Notes: generated by a model not told the origin, from the sequence alone. 28,858 bases of DNA from Pelargonium nanum (GCA_036897485.1 JAYMTF010000870.1:1-28858); one strand, 5' to 3'. Shown: positions 8,780 through 21,913, numbered from the stretch's first letter. Translations and numbers: made by a program.

Positions 8780-9784
8780 GCCTCTTGGCTTGGGTTTTGA
8801 AAATGAAGATACAACGGTTAAATTTGTTGCCGAGGTTATGGTGGTGGTCGCCGGTGAAAACAAAGATAAAAAGAAGACAAAGGAGGTGTTTGGGTAGAGA
8901 TTAAAATGATGTTGTTTCTTGGAAATGTGGGAGTGATTAATGATGTGAGAGAGTTAATGATGACGTGGCGGTCTAGGGAAGTGGTGATGTGGACTTGTTT
9001 TCAATTTGAATTGGTTAGGCGGGTGAGATGTTGCTGTCCAAGTAACCACTGATTTTATTAAGATTTACCAACTCATATAATAGATATGCTAATTTTGGTT
9101 TGTGTATTAGGAGTTGAAATAGGACAGAAATGGAGATAGAAAGGGGCATATAGATTACAAGATCTTAAATTTGTATTTTTTGTGGTCCTTAAATTCATTT
9201 ATAGTTTACACCGAAGCTACATAGGACAGGTTTCTCCAATGGAGAACTTTGGAACCTAGAGTACATAACTAGCTAACTCTTTCATGAATGCACCAAAAAA
9301 TAATTATGAGGTAACATTTTACATTTTGATGGATTCGAATCACATTTGTTCGGATTTGGACTGTGATTGATACGAGGTTCAGATCAAATCAAATACGTAA
9401 CTTTTGAATTGAATTACACTGTATAAATTTTTCAGTGGTAAAATTTGTTATATTTTTAAAAATGACACCGTTTTAATTAGATGCAGTAATAAAATAAAGA
9501 TAAAGTTATTTGGGCCAGTTTTTGGTAAGCTAAAATCATTGAAGGGCCAAGAAATGGAAAAACATCTCTTACATGATCAAAGTCGGTATTAATTGGGTAT
9601 TAAGAGCATAGAGTCATTTAAGTGGTACCGACAGGCCCAATCACACGATATTGGGTTTACTATGCATCATCATAGGCTCATCATATAAATAACTAAGTGT
9701 GGCAGGTATACAATCTAAGGGCCCAGTTTCATATCGAGAATGTTTTTTTTAAATAGTAAAATAAGTACACGATAAGAAATACAT

Positions 9785-9890
9785 ATATAATATTTACTTA
9801 TACCCCAGTGCCCACAGTGACTTAAACTCGAGACACTACGGTACCTAAGTGACGTGCTAACCACTTTACCCATGAGATGTTGGTCATACG
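9785..9890 (-). mobile_element. degenerate tRNA-derived SINE remnant
   Basis: On the minus strand, TGGGTAAAGTGG (about 9877-9866) fits a pol III A box, and GAGTTTAAGTC about 44 nt downstream fits a decayed B box. The spacing equals that of the two better SINEs in this spacer. No clear target-site duplication was found, and the ends are approximate. Confidence 0.4.
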
Positions 9891-10358
9891 AAGAATGTTA
9901 GGATTATATATCAGAATGAAGTTATATGATCCAATAATTGTACAAAATGATGTGTCAATAAATAAAGCACGACACATCAAATTGAGTTTTTCAAATTACA
10001 ATGTGTCACGTGTATAGTAAGTCTAGTAAAAAGAACGCTCCTTGCCAAAAAATTATGAGAGGGTTATAGTATCATGTACGTATGTCGAGTTGTTATTCGC
10101 TAAACTTAATTGAGTAGTGCTAAAAGAGTAATATACTCCCATTTTGTACGACGTATTTTGTAGGAAATGATGCGTCAATTATTAAAATTTGATTTATCAG
10201 GTATTTAAGCGTTGACGTGATTGAGTGAAAATGCGTCAAGTGTATGAATATTAGATTAGTAAATCAAGTGTTTTTTTACCACCAGCTATTTCACGGGGAA
10301 AGAACTTGTTTAATATATGAAACATTTTAATTGAATTGTACTAGCACATCATTTGGTA

Positions 10359-10506
10359 ATCTCCTAGGGGATGACTCAGTGGTCAAGGCACACATCTTCT
10401 TGTGGGAGGTCGTGGGTTCAACTCCTACTGAGTCGAGTGGGGTGAGGTTATGAGTTAAAAGTGGAGAGCTACCCACTATTATGTAGCTCAACTAATAATA
10501 AAAAAG
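10359..10506 (+). mobile_element. tRNA-derived SINE
   Basis: TGACTCAGTGG (10372-10382) is a good pol III A box, and GGTTCAACTCC 43 nt later (10415-10425) is a good B box; the region between folds like a tRNA-related head. The element ends in an A-rich tail (aataataaaaaa). Possible target duplications of TTGGTA flank it at 10353-10358 and 10507-10512. The duplication is short, so the borders are tentative. Confidence 0.65.
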
Positions 10507-11074
10507 TTGGTACAATTTTTTAGACATTAATTTAGTATTCTCCGGGCTTAAAAAGTTTTACTCTATATATAGTCTTGTTTTTTTATGAGTGTACGTTTAT
10601 CAACCAACTAAATGAATAATTATTAAATCAGGATACAACACATATTTTATGTAAAATATGAAACCTAAAATCCTATACTTTAGAAAGTTAGTCGTGTACT
10701 TTAGAAACTTAAAGTTTATATCTGAAACTCAAATTATCATTTTTATTGAAGGTGATGTTGTGACAAAATTATAAAAGCTTTAAGTCATTATTTTGTCATA
10801 TACTTTAGAAAGTTTGTCTAAACACCAATTAAACGCTATTGTGTCTCAAATTAAGTCACTATGGGAATGATATCTTAAATTAGGTTGAAGTATATGAGAT
10901 AGTTGTAGATACTATGTATGAAAATTTTAAAATGTACTATCAATGTCCCAGGTTAAGTAAATACATGTCACGTATTAGCAGATACCATTAAGTGAGTTGA
11001 TTGATGTAAAACTTCTCATTTAATTCTCTACTTAGATCTTCACAGTAAATGCAATTATACTTCTCCAAATACTC

Positions 11075-11308
11075 AAGTAAAAATGTATAGATCGCCACGG
11101 TCTATAGGGTGGCAGATCTTTTGGCCAAGTTTTGTTTTAATTCTCCTGTTGGCTCTCTGTTTTTTCATTCTCACCCGCCTGTGGGTGCTGTTAGTTTGCT
11201 GATTTCGGATTGTACTAATGGTGTTTCCTCTGTAAACTTTGATTTTATCCCTCCTTAATCTATGGTTAGATGGTTTTATCAACAAAAAAAAAAAGTAAAA
11301 ATGTATAG
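11075..11308 (+). mobile_element. 5'-truncated LINE insertion with 16-bp target duplication
   Basis: A 202-bp insert (11091-11292) is bounded by perfect 16-bp duplications, aagtaaaaatgtatag, at 11075-11090 and 11293-11308. It ends in a run of about 12 A on the + strand, and the body is pyrimidine-rich like plant LINE 3' ends. A poly-A tail next to a target duplication of this length is the mark of target-primed reverse transcription. The perfect duplication implies a recent insertion. A processed-RNA insertion made by LINE machinery is the alternative. The minus-strand open frame over it is a shadow. Confidence 0.8.
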
Positions 11309-11906
11309 TCCTCAGTACCTATATATTTGAGTGTGTACGTTGGTCAGCAACAGAGAAAGAAGATAAACCAATACTGTTATACAGCCAAACTTATCCTGAA
11401 TTCCATGGAAGTAATAACATGATTGCGACTAGTACAACCATAGCTCTTTTCTATTTACTTTGTAAATTATCACACAAAAATGAATGCTTTAAGAAAACGA
11501 CCAAACAATCATGAAAAGAAGCATCATATACATATATATATGCATGCATAAAGACTAAGCTAACATCACCACTTTAATTTGCTTCTGTTCCCGTTTTGAT
11601 TCATTCGCGTGTGATCAATCGGTTTCTGTATCCATCTCTTTTTGACCAACATTTCCATCCTCAGTCTTATGTGGCTGTGTCTAGTAGTGTTCAACAAAAC
11701 AAAAAGCAGAGACCAAAGCCCCCACTAGCTTGCACACATGAAATTAAGATCCACCTCCATGCATTGGATCCCTAGCTAGCTCACCACTCTCAAATCTTAA
11801 CAAAAGATCTCAACAAAAATGAAAAGCCAACAATATATGCATGCGCACACACAAGCTTATATACACATACATATATACCGCGGTGGAGCTAGAATTTTTT
11901 GTATAG
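11309..11906. other. AT-rich spacer
   Basis: No gene or clear element. It contains an alternating (AT)n/ATGC stretch near 11525-11550 and a similar one near 11832-11878. Confidence 0.5.
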
Positions 11907-12170
11907 CGCTACAAAAAAGTCTTGCGTTCTTTTATAGAAATTTCTGTCACAAATCTTTGAATTTCAGTCACAAAATATAATTTGTGACAGAACCGTGACA
12001 GAATATTTTTGTCATTGTTTTGGTTGTCACAAATGTGTGTGAGACAGAAACTTCTGTCACAAATGTGTGTTTGTGATATAAAATATTACTTATGTCACAA
12101 TTTGTGACGGAACTGTGATGGAAAATTTACTCACAGATTTCTGTCACAATCTCCAACTTTTTTTGTAGTG
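11907..12170. mobile_element. non-autonomous CACTA (En/Spm) miniature element
   Basis: The right end reads inward as CACTACAAAAAAAGTTGG, the typical CACTA terminus; the left end CGCTACAAAAAAGTC is the same with one change. The inside is packed with subterminal copies of a TTCTGTCACAAAT-like motif in both orientations (at least eight), a classic feature of this superfamily where the transposase binds. The flanking triplets TAG (11904-11906) and CAG (12171-12173) could be the 3-bp target duplication with one mutation. There is no coding capacity. Confidence 0.8.
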
Positions 12171-15100
12171 CAGCCTATAAAATGGATCTCTCTAGGATAG
12201 AGGAGGTTATCATTACCATTGGGCTGAGACGCTTTTGTTAACATTATTGAATTTTATTACTTAATTCGTCTTAAAATAAGTGTCATCCTCTCTATTTTGA
12301 AAAAAATTGAGGAGAAATTAGTTAGTGTTGTATATTTACTCTTTCATTTCTATAAACATAAAACATGTGTACTAATAAATTCAAGAATACTAACTAACTT
12401 ATGATCGTGATATAATTGATTATTCATACATAACTAATTACATTTTGAAAGAGAAAAAAAGTTCAACTAAAAAACATTACATTTATTTTGGAATTTATAA
12501 AGAAGTTTTGGAAGGTTGGCATGACCACATTGAAGTCATGATGATCATGATAACGATCACGAGTGAATGATAATGAAACCTCATCATATATATAGAGCTG
12601 TATGCATGGATTGTGGTCGTGCGTAATGATAATAGTAATTAGTGCATGCACTTTCATAGATCCATATATGCATTCATTATATGATGATGTTGTGCCCTAA
12701 CTTTCATGCAACAAAAAAGAAGAGAAAATTATATATATTTTTCGATCTTTCACTCATGATCGAGGTCGATAGAGAAAGAAAATAAATATGCGGAATGGAG
12801 AGTGAGCAGCTTAAGCAATTAAAAGAGGCATTTGTTAGCACTCCTTTTCTTAAAGTCTGCAAAAACAAAAAGCTCTGTGTGTGGAAACTTTGTCTCCATT
12901 CAATCCCATATTCTTCTTGTTTTTAGTTTTGTCTTTTGTAGATGCCACTGCCAACCCATCCCTTCTTTTTAGTATTTTCAATCTTTGTGGGTCTAAATGA
13001 ATCATCCATCTCTAGCTATCTCCTAAGACTAAGAGCCTTTCCAGCTGATCAAAGGTCCATCTGATCTCGTCACTCACGCATCACCTTCAAAATTACAATT
13101 CATATGTAATTAACAAGATTCTGGGTTTTCTTTTATTTTACTCCATCGATCCTCACGCATGTTGTATGGAACCATATAATAGGAACCATGCACGAATATA
13201 TATACATGTCAAATTTAGTCCATATACTGATTAACAAGTTCTATGGCAGAAGATCTAGAGCACTATTAAATTTGTAATATTATGTACCAGAATGTTTCTG
13301 TCTTATTTTATGTATGTATGTATGTTTGAGATCTTGAATATGATAGTGATGAGTAAAATATTGGCCTATAGTCCAACCCATTCTAGAAATCTCTTAATTA
13401 AAAGTTAGAGTAGACAGTTATTCGATCATCTTCAAAAACATCTCGTTATCATCTCAGCCATCACCATAAGTTAGTTTGCGAGAGTATGTTTTACTACTGG
13501 AATAGTGATTATTTTCATGTTAGTTTACTTAAATTGTAGTTGTTATATAATTTTTATATTTGGTTTCTATTCCCTTGAAAGATGTTTTGGTAGGTCTTCA
13601 ATTGTTGAAAGTTTTATTTTATAATTAATCTTCCCTTGTTAGGATTTTTATTATTATTATAATGAGTTGACGAGTTTCATCGGTACTGTTTTGAGTCAAA
13701 CGCTTATGAAGAGAAAATGCATTTACGGTTTTAACTGGTTATATTAAAGTTAGTCGTTCTTTTGAACATTTGAGATCTATGAATCATTTTGCTCATGTCA
13801 AAATATTTGGTTCTATATCAAGCTTGTTCTTATTGGAGTTTGTAATTCACCCTTGATTACTAATAAAATTAATATTGCCTTAAAAAATAATAAAAATTGA
13901 TAAAGAAATAAAGAAACGGGAAATTAAAGCAAGATCCATATGATATATATATTTGTTTGAGGGAGCCCAAATATATAAACATATAGTTTATATTGAAAAA
14001 GAAAACAGTGTAGCCGGAAAAAAGGTGTATAAGTAATGCACTCATTTTATGGGTTATAAAAGGTTTCCAAAGCATATAAAGGAAACGCAAATGGCTGTCC
14101 AAAAACATGGAAAAAGGAATTGAAAGATGAATAAAGCTGCTTCTACTATGCATTTTTTGTATTTATAAATGCAATTCATTAACTGTGAACAAGAAAGAAT
14201 ATATGAGGTGATTGGCTTTGGGCCTCCAATAACATGTTTCAGATTAAAGCTAAGTATAGATTGTCGCTGGCCTTAATGAGTATGTCTCTTCTCCTTCTCT
14301 TATCCCATAAAACACTAAACCCTACCACTCAACTTATTACTTTGCTCCTTTAATTTACAAAGCTTCATCAATATTACCTAATTTAAATACTCCGTAACTG
14401 TTATGTCCTAAAAGAATGGGTCTCATGTAGACGTGTAGTATTCTTCATGCAATATACTACTGTATGTACGTGCAATATGGATGTTGATCAAAGTTTTTTA
14501 CTAGTGCATGGTGTAACCTTTTATTTTCTTTCTAATATGTGTTTATTGTGCTTGACGCTTATAAATAAGGTTGACTCTCCCTCCTATGAAAGGTTTGGAG
14601 ACAACACATGGGGCTGATTCTCTTGGTCTGTGACATGAGTGTATGATGAAGAAAATGAAATGAATTAGCATATCAACATTACATTCATTATACATGACAT
14701 TGTTGAAATATTTGACAAGTTAATTATGATCCTTTGAGTTAATAATAATGAAAAATACATGATGTACCTGAAAAAATGTTCGATACTGACTAAATATTCA
14801 CCTTTATTTTTCAAATATATTCTGAATGAAAATTAACTAAAATATGGTAATCAAACTTCAAATCAGAAGCCAATAATTAACAGTTTGTTTGGCTCCTTGC
14901 AAAGGTACCACAAAAAATGATGGTGGAGAATGGTCCTGTGGTCTGTTTGGCATTAGGAACATCTGCTAGAAGTATTTTTGCTTCTGCAGCTAGTCAGCTA
15001 CAATAATAGAGGTGATAATCTCTCAATATTGGACCTCATTTTCTCAAGGTGAAAGAAGAAAATAAAATAGAGGTTTACAGGTAAAAAAAAACAAATAAAT

Positions 15101-17640
15101 AAAAATATTCAAAATCCTAATTATAATTATAAATTAAGACTGCACATACCATAAAATATGAGAGATGAATTAAAACTTAAAACTTGCAGGTAATCCCATA
15201 AAATACAGGAGAATTAGCTTTTGTTTACTCAAAACTTTACTTATTGACATGCAGTTGGTGAAGTTTACACTATATTTGACGAACAAACAATGTGTGAATG
15301 AATCAAACTTTCTCAAAGATATATAAACTAACAACTATCAAATGGTGATTTATATGACAAGCTTGAGAATGTATTTCTACTAATCAAACACTCTAATTTC
15401 TCAAACTTTACTTCACTTTCTTTCAACTTCCTTCACATCTTTTCAGAGGTAGAGTAACCAAGCGCATTTGGAATTCGCCTTTTTCATAAAGCAATTTGTA
15501 GCTTTTCTGGAATAATCAGAACTTATGCTTTACAAACTTTTATGTATGCCATTAATGCAGTTGAGCAGCATAAACAAGAACAAAATATTCGGATCCAACT
15601 CTCTCATAATGCTTAATTTGATCCTCTTTTTTTCTTTTCTTTTTTCGTAGCAGATATATAATGAACTAAAAATGCGCTCCATGCGTCCCTTGTTGGCATA
15701 CATGACATAAAAATCAAATCTACGGTATACTTAGCATAAGTATTCAATCAACTCGTAGTTCTTATCAAGATATTTGCATTATTTGTTACCCATATTGATA
15801 TTGGTAACTATCTTTCCATAATAGAGATTGTAGTTTAATATGGACTCAAACTCAAAAGTACCATATTGGATATGCATTTGCGAGTTAGGGTTGTATAAAA
15901 TAAATACACGTAACTTTTCATGCTATGCACGTAACTACAAGTAATTTAGATCGTATTTATGTTCATAACATGAAAATTTTCATGTATTTACTGCAATTAT
16001 CACATTTTTTAAACAACTTGTGAAATATTCTCATACAAACATTAAAACATGTTTGTATGCAATTTTTCCCATTACTACTCCTCAAACAACTAATTTATTG
16101 AGTATCATAAGATATTAGCTACTAATCAATACTATTTGTATTTAGTTCTTTATGTAATTCGCTCTCTACTCTACGTACAATTAATTAATAATTATCGATG
16201 ATTCATCGATCAATTACAATTTAAAACAGTACCACCACCTTTTTCCCCCTCAACAAATATTAATTAAAACTTGTTAATTAACAGTACAAAAGTGAGCCAC
16301 AAAATGTACAGAAAGATGCTTGCATAGTTGCATGTATACTGCTGAATAGCTGATAAAAGTTAAATTTGTAAGGAATGTTTATAATTATATATTACAAAAC
16401 AGCCCACAAATAGAGAAGAAAAGAAAGAGCTTTGCTTTTAAAAGTTGTTAAAAGGGACACCCACTTTCTGCAATAAATTAAGATTTGGTGCATTTTGTTT
16501 CTCACCTTGCCACAAACTTTATCTTCCTCTCCTTCCTGCTTTTGAGGGAAAAAAATCAGATTCCAAAATGCTCAAATTTTCATTAAAATAATCCAATGTT
16601 TCCTGTCAGGGATATATATATCAAGCAACACATATAAAATTAAGTGCATGAACACCAATTGATAACTAACTACATATTATTAATTATCTCTCTAATAATC
16701 AAACTTAAATAAACAAAGTTTAGCTCCACAAACATCAAAGGAATAAGTTCCTTAATTTGCTTTAACCTAAGTATGTATAGCACATATGTATATATAAATA
16801 GTAAGGAAGTTTATAATAATTTAATTAGGGCACTTTTGGTTGTGAAGTATTTATCTAATTTTTCAACAACAAAAAATCGAATAGAAAATTGATTAACTTG
16901 TTAGTTGCATAGGCTTTCAATTGAAATATTAGAAAACAATAAATTTCAGGTTCACAAAGGCCAAAACAACTTGAAAATATAATTTTTTTTTAGTTTTCAA
17001 AATAAAAAAAAAAACTTCATGTTTCTATTACTCATTATCATTTTCTAAGCCTAAAAGAAAATCTTTATGTATAAATGTTTACATTTCTCTAATCTAAAAA
17101 TATGCTTAATTATGATTCATTGAAACTGTATTATACTAATAAGAAAGCATCAATTCGATGCACTTAGAAATTAATGTATATTAATTTGCAAGACGATGGA
17201 TATATACATTTCTCTCCTTTTCTCTCCATAACTTTACTAAGATTCTTTTTTTGTTATTGAAAAGTAACTTTTTAAAGATTCAAATGAGTGCTCAATATAT
17301 ATATTAACTAATCAAATTCACAAAAAAAGAACTGGTTTCTCGAGCTCTTGATGTGCAGCTAATGAACAAAGAAAAAGAATTAACATGATACATACATTAT
17401 TAATTAATTATATAGTGCTTTTGTCTACAACCTGATGTAAAAATAAAATAAAATAGTATGTTGGTTCATAAAGAATAAAAAGAATAACGAAAATCATAAA
17501 CAACTTGGTTAAAAAATAGAAAATGAAAAAAGCAGTCTAAGATGGAGGCTTCTTACTAGATCTTTAGATACCAGCAAAAAAGTTACAAAAGAGATTAAGT
17601 AAAAAAAGAGAGAATATTAATACAATTTTTAATTAACAGT
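12171..17640. other. long gene-free AT-rich region
   Basis: About 5.5 kb with no coding segment that looks real; the open frames present are AT-rich chance frames. Around 12255-12300 a stretch (cgtcttaaaataagtgtcat) recalls the inner end of a Stowaway MITE, without a matching second end. A perfect 11-bp-arm hairpin sits at 16032-16059. I found no tRNA and recognised no mature miRNA sequence. Confidence 0.5.
16032..16059. repeat. perfect 11-bp hairpin
   Basis: Arms CATACAAACAT (16032-16042) and ATGTTTGTATG (16049-16059) pair completely around a 6-base loop. The role is unknown; it is too short for a miRNA precursor. Confidence 0.7.
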
Positions 17641-17764
17641 ATTTTTTTTGATACAGAAAGGTGCCGTACTGCACGCGTGTTGAGTGGGAATCGATCCTGA
17701 GACCTCATCCCACTCAAACAGCTAGAATAACCAACTGCGCCACCCTTAGTGGTTATTTTTACTG
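17641..17764 (-). mobile_element. tRNA-derived SINE
   Basis: Read on the minus strand, GGGTGGCGCAGTTGG contains a perfect pol III A box (TGGCGCAGTTGG), and GGATCGATTCC about 46 nt later is a strong B box. The 3' end runs into an A-tract (atcaaaaaaaatact). AACAGT at 17635-17640 and 17765-17770 may be the target duplication. The head is tRNA-like but the element is not a tRNA gene, because it cannot form an acceptor stem around it. Confidence 0.7.
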
Positions 17765-17833
17765 AACAGTTAAGTTTGATTTGTAAACTCATTTCAAGAA
17801 TTTCACTTCTGCTGTTAATTGAATACATATTTT

Positions 17834-18088
17834 GTCACCGAAAATCAGTAACTATTTTCATCAAAGATATTGCCACATAAAGTCTCCAAGAGGAAGGGGT
17901 TTCTCACGAAAGTATAACTTTGTGTGATGAAAAAAGCTGTTGCCGAAATCATAAAAGCCCAAGTTTTTACCATTATCGAACTTTATTTGTGTCAGTCTAA
18001 TGGTTACTATTCTAAGCTCAACTCCTTGTGTATTCATTGTTAAGAACTTATTACTTGTTGTCACAAAAACAAGAATTTTTGCGGTGAC
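17834..18088. mobile_element. possible inverted-repeat MITE
   Basis: GTCACCGAAAAT (from 17834) and the reverse complement of the segment ending 18088 (GTCACCGCAAAAATTC) form terminal inverted repeats that differ by one inserted base. TTT flanks both sides. It starts 69 bp after the SINE at 17641-17764. The 255-bp length suits a MITE, but the superfamily cannot be named and the subterminal parts do not pair further. Confidence 0.4.
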
Positions 18089-21000
18089 TTTAAATTAAGA
18101 GAGAAAAATGTCCAATTAATCCGACTATTAATTGTTCTTCAAATAATACATTAATTGCCAAAAAAACCCTAACACATTGTTCTAAGGAAAAGCCACAAGA
18201 AGCGACAAATTCTCTACTTATGCTTGCTACGAAGATAATGATCTTTTTTGTGATTCTAAAGTAGAAACATCTTTAAGGTTTAAAGAAGAGATGCTTATCT
18301 ATGTAATTTTATTTTCTTAATCAACCCATTTTGGTTTACATTTAATTTGAACCCTTATAATGCTCCATCTTTACAGTGCTTTTACAAAGATGGGAATGTT
18401 GGAGTTACGAAAATCAAATAAAGAAAGAAAAGTTATTCTTTTACACAGCATCACAAAGCATCAAAAGTAGTGCTCTTTCGACATTAATTTCTTAGGGAAG
18501 ATTTGCTTTAATTTTTTTTCTTTTCTTTTTCCCTCTTCTGAAGTTGAAAAAGTTACTTCCCCTTTGCACAAACCCTACGTTTTGGATCATACCTTAATCC
18601 TGCTTTGCGCTTCCCTAAGATTCCTTTACACATGTTATAATAGCCTCATCAATAATGCATTAGTTTTCTTTCAAATTCAATCTACGGTCTTGATTGAATT
18701 GTAATCGTACTTACATATTATGATACATTGTTATATTTGTTTGTGCCTTTTTAACTCGAGATAATACTTTGCACAAAAAAAATGATTTTTCGGTGTGTGA
18801 ATGGGTTAAGGGTAAAGTGTGCATTTCTAGTATCGGGTTATCATGTACTTGGGATTCGAGCCATGCTCCTAGGCCTAAGAGGCTTGAGTCGGGGACGTCT
18901 TTGGTTCTAGAGGCTGGAGGGTCTTGAAACACGAAGAGCACGTCGACGTCAAGTGGAAATTTAGGTGTGTATCTAGATAGCTACATCGGGGCGTGAGCAA
19001 GACAATCTTTACCGTGGACATTCTTGTTCTATCATGAGAATCTCACCGGTTACGTGCCAACATGGGATTGGTGGCTGAAGACACGAGCCTCATTGTGTTC
19101 CAACGATTTTCCACTAGCTAGGCGTACTCTTTTTGGACATTTTTAGATGGTTATGTTCAACTGCGAGCCGCAAAGAGGAGAGACTTGAGGAACCTTAACG
19201 AGTCTTGAAGAGGTTTGGTGGTCTTGATGGGTTTTAGAGATGTGAGAAAATGCCTTGGTGAGTTTAGGAGAGGTGATGATCCCTTGGTGAGCCTAAAATG
19301 AACGATTGAGTGTACAAGCGGGTGGATCACTGAGAAAACGAGAGCATGTGAATGTCATTGAAATGGGTCGAAATAAGTCTAATAAAAAAAATTAGTTAAA
19401 TATAGTGGTGCGAGTAAAATTCTATTAATAATCATAAATTTCTAGTGATTTGTCTTCATTTTAAACTCAAGACAAAGTGTTAGGAAGAGCCGAATTGATT
19501 AAACAGAACACGTGACAAATCTATAATTAGAAACCATAGTTTTTATTTTCTTACTTTCTATACATTATCAACACGATTTTTACTGTTTTCATAATTTTGT
19601 GCATCAAAGCGCCTAATTAACTTATTCCATTATTAGATAAATAGCAATAGTAATGTTGGGAGATTTTGTCATATAATGCTTCTTGTTTGCTCACAAGTAT
19701 TCATGAAGGTACCTATCATTTTCAGCAGGCTCCTTAATACTTTATGATTCCAATTATTTTTATTTTTTATTTTTATATTTGCTTCTTTCTCAAAATCGAA
19801 AGGCATATACCTTTACACTAAATATAAAGAAAATAATTGGAAGTTTCAAATCATCAAGTTCGGTACTACAACTTGACAACTTGTATTTTGTCAGTTTGGC
19901 CAATGTATTTGAATAACTACGAACGCAGATACTGAAGAATTATACTTTGAGCATCCTAACCAAATATGAATTTTATGGAATATATAGTTTGAGCTAGCAT
20001 CCGGACCAAATATGCCATTAATGCTTGAAAAATCTAACATGCACTAAATGTTAGTGTAAATATTGATATGTCAATTTATAGGACAAATTCATGCAACAGT
20101 TTATGAAATTATTCATTGATTTATCATTTTTGTTAATTTTTAATAAAATACACAATAAAGAATATATTTTTTTATAAGCAAATGTATCAACTGAAGCTCG
20201 AATCTACATAATAAAAAATATGAGCTAACTTAGCTATGATTTAATTTAACTTAAGTTAACGAGTAAATAACATTACAATAAATATCATTTATATCAAATA
20301 TAATAAATTTGTGAAAGCAGGATGACCCGCATGTTTCACCGTTGAAATGGAGTGCTACTTTTATTCTAATAAATATAACATTTGATAAGTAAAACTGCAA
20401 AAAGAAAAGAAATAAAATTAGAAATGTTTAGGTATTTTGGTAGGACACATCTATTATTGTTAATATATTATCTGATATGAATCCATTATGCATGGAGTTG
20501 AACAAATGAGATTGATAATATTTGTAATTTTCAACTAATTAATTAATATATAGTATTGCTATGGTCAATATTGCAGTAGGTATATACGTGTCTCACATTA
20601 TATAAATTGAATTTTCGGGACCAATTATAATATAAAAATATAGTAAATGGGAGCTGCTTTTGAATCATGCAGTAGTCAGTAGTCACACTCCATATATAAT
20701 TCTTCGTGTTTAAGTCTTGCTATTATTGGACTTTTACAAAATATATTTGCTGATTGATCGATTGATTGTATTGATCTTTTAGAGTGATCTCCTCCAAGCT
20801 AAGCTATGTATTTAGCAAATTAGTTATATTTGGAGCCCACACTGCAAAAAAGCTATCAAGATTTTACAACCAAACCAACTTGTGTCTTTTTCACTTTTTG
20901 AAAATATATATACTTAATTAGAGCCATTGGGACTTTTGATAGGGAGTTTAGATAATCTATTTAATTTCCGATTTGGTAAATTAAATCTTAAACTAGTTTA

Positions 21001-21913
21001 TAATATAGTTTTTCCCCTCTATTTGGTTCAATAAGACTAGTTTTCCACTTACTTATAATTTATATTTTGTAGTTAAAAAAATTGAAATCTAGGATTATCT
21101 CATTGTGTAAGATAATTATCATATTATTAATTCAATTTATATTCACATGTTAAGTATATATGTTAATATTAATAAGGAATTCAAGCACTATAAATGGACT
21201 GTAATTAGTGGTGCAAGTAGTTCTTAAAGGCTGTAGCATGAATGAATCCATGCATGAAATTAACAAAAATAATTGAAATAAGTTTTGAAGGAATCAGTTT
21301 CAACAACTCTTTCCTACATGCACAAATAAGAAACAAACGTTGTGTAGATCAGTAGATGTCAAAATAAAGAAAAGTTAATTAATAGTTGAATTTGCATTTA
21401 TGCCCTTATATTGTTTTGAAGATAAATAATTTTATAATAAGAAAACATGTGACATTCGTTTGAGATTAATGCACATTGCTAAATGTTTTTGAAGAGAATA
21501 ATAGGTTATTATATTGTTCTACCATTGCAATCAAGATTTAACTAATCACGTGACATTTGTTCGATGTTTTATTCAAGATGTGCAAATCGTATCACTCACG
21601 GTATAACATTTAGTTATATGTCAAGTATGTTTTTTTCTTTTCTTTTTCATCCTATCCCTAGTTATGTCATTTTTTTTTTTCAAAATTCTTCTTTGCATTA
21701 CAATCTGATTATGCATTTGACTCTATTCAATCAAGGAGTATAATTCTTGATACTCATGAAATTTATATTTACTAAAAAAATATAGAAAATTAATGTTGAA
21801 CATCCTAATTAAAGCCAAGCAGCTACCATTAAACAAAACAAAATTAACCACCTTAATTGAAACAAATTAAGGCAAATGTTCAGTGTCAAATTTCCCCTCC
21901 TCTCTCGTCTATA
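18089..21913. other. gene-free spacer downstream of SMXL3
   Basis: A GC-richer island at about 18790-19340 contrasts with its AT-rich surroundings but encodes nothing I recognise; it opens with a SINE-like head and contains a short repeat (ccttggtgag, twice near 19251-19300). The rest is AT-rich. The 3' UTR of the SMXL gene should lie just left of 21914. Confidence 0.5.
18798..18960 (+). mobile_element. possible SINE head
   Basis: AGGGTAAAGTGT (18809-18820) resembles the A box of the remnant at 9785-9890, and GATTCGAGCC (18853-18862) is a fair B box at the same 43-44 nt spacing. No tail or target duplication was found, so the right border is arbitrary. Confidence 0.35.

Larger units (their letters stand above)
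8780..11074. other. gene-free spacer with SINE remnants
   Basis: No gene supported. The first 250 bp upstream of 8779 should hold the promoter of the minus-strand membrane-protein gene, but I see no good TATA box there. Two SINE-like elements (9785-9890 and 10359-10506) and a 20-bp near-palindrome (10641-10660) lie in it. Confidence 0.5.

Noticed and set aside
12255-12300. Stowaway MITE
   Set aside because: Only an inner-end-like motif is present; no second terminal repeat or TA duplication could be found.
13869-14153. 94-codon minus frame, hydrophobic
   Set aside because: Phe/Tyr/Ile-rich product of AT-rich DNA with no start context, motif or neighbours to support it.
17641-17764. tRNA gene
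   Set aside because: A and B boxes are present, but no acceptor stem pairs around them and an A-rich tail follows, as in a SINE.
17595-17828. 77-codon minus frame
   Set aside because: Runs through the SINE at 17641-17764; not a gene.
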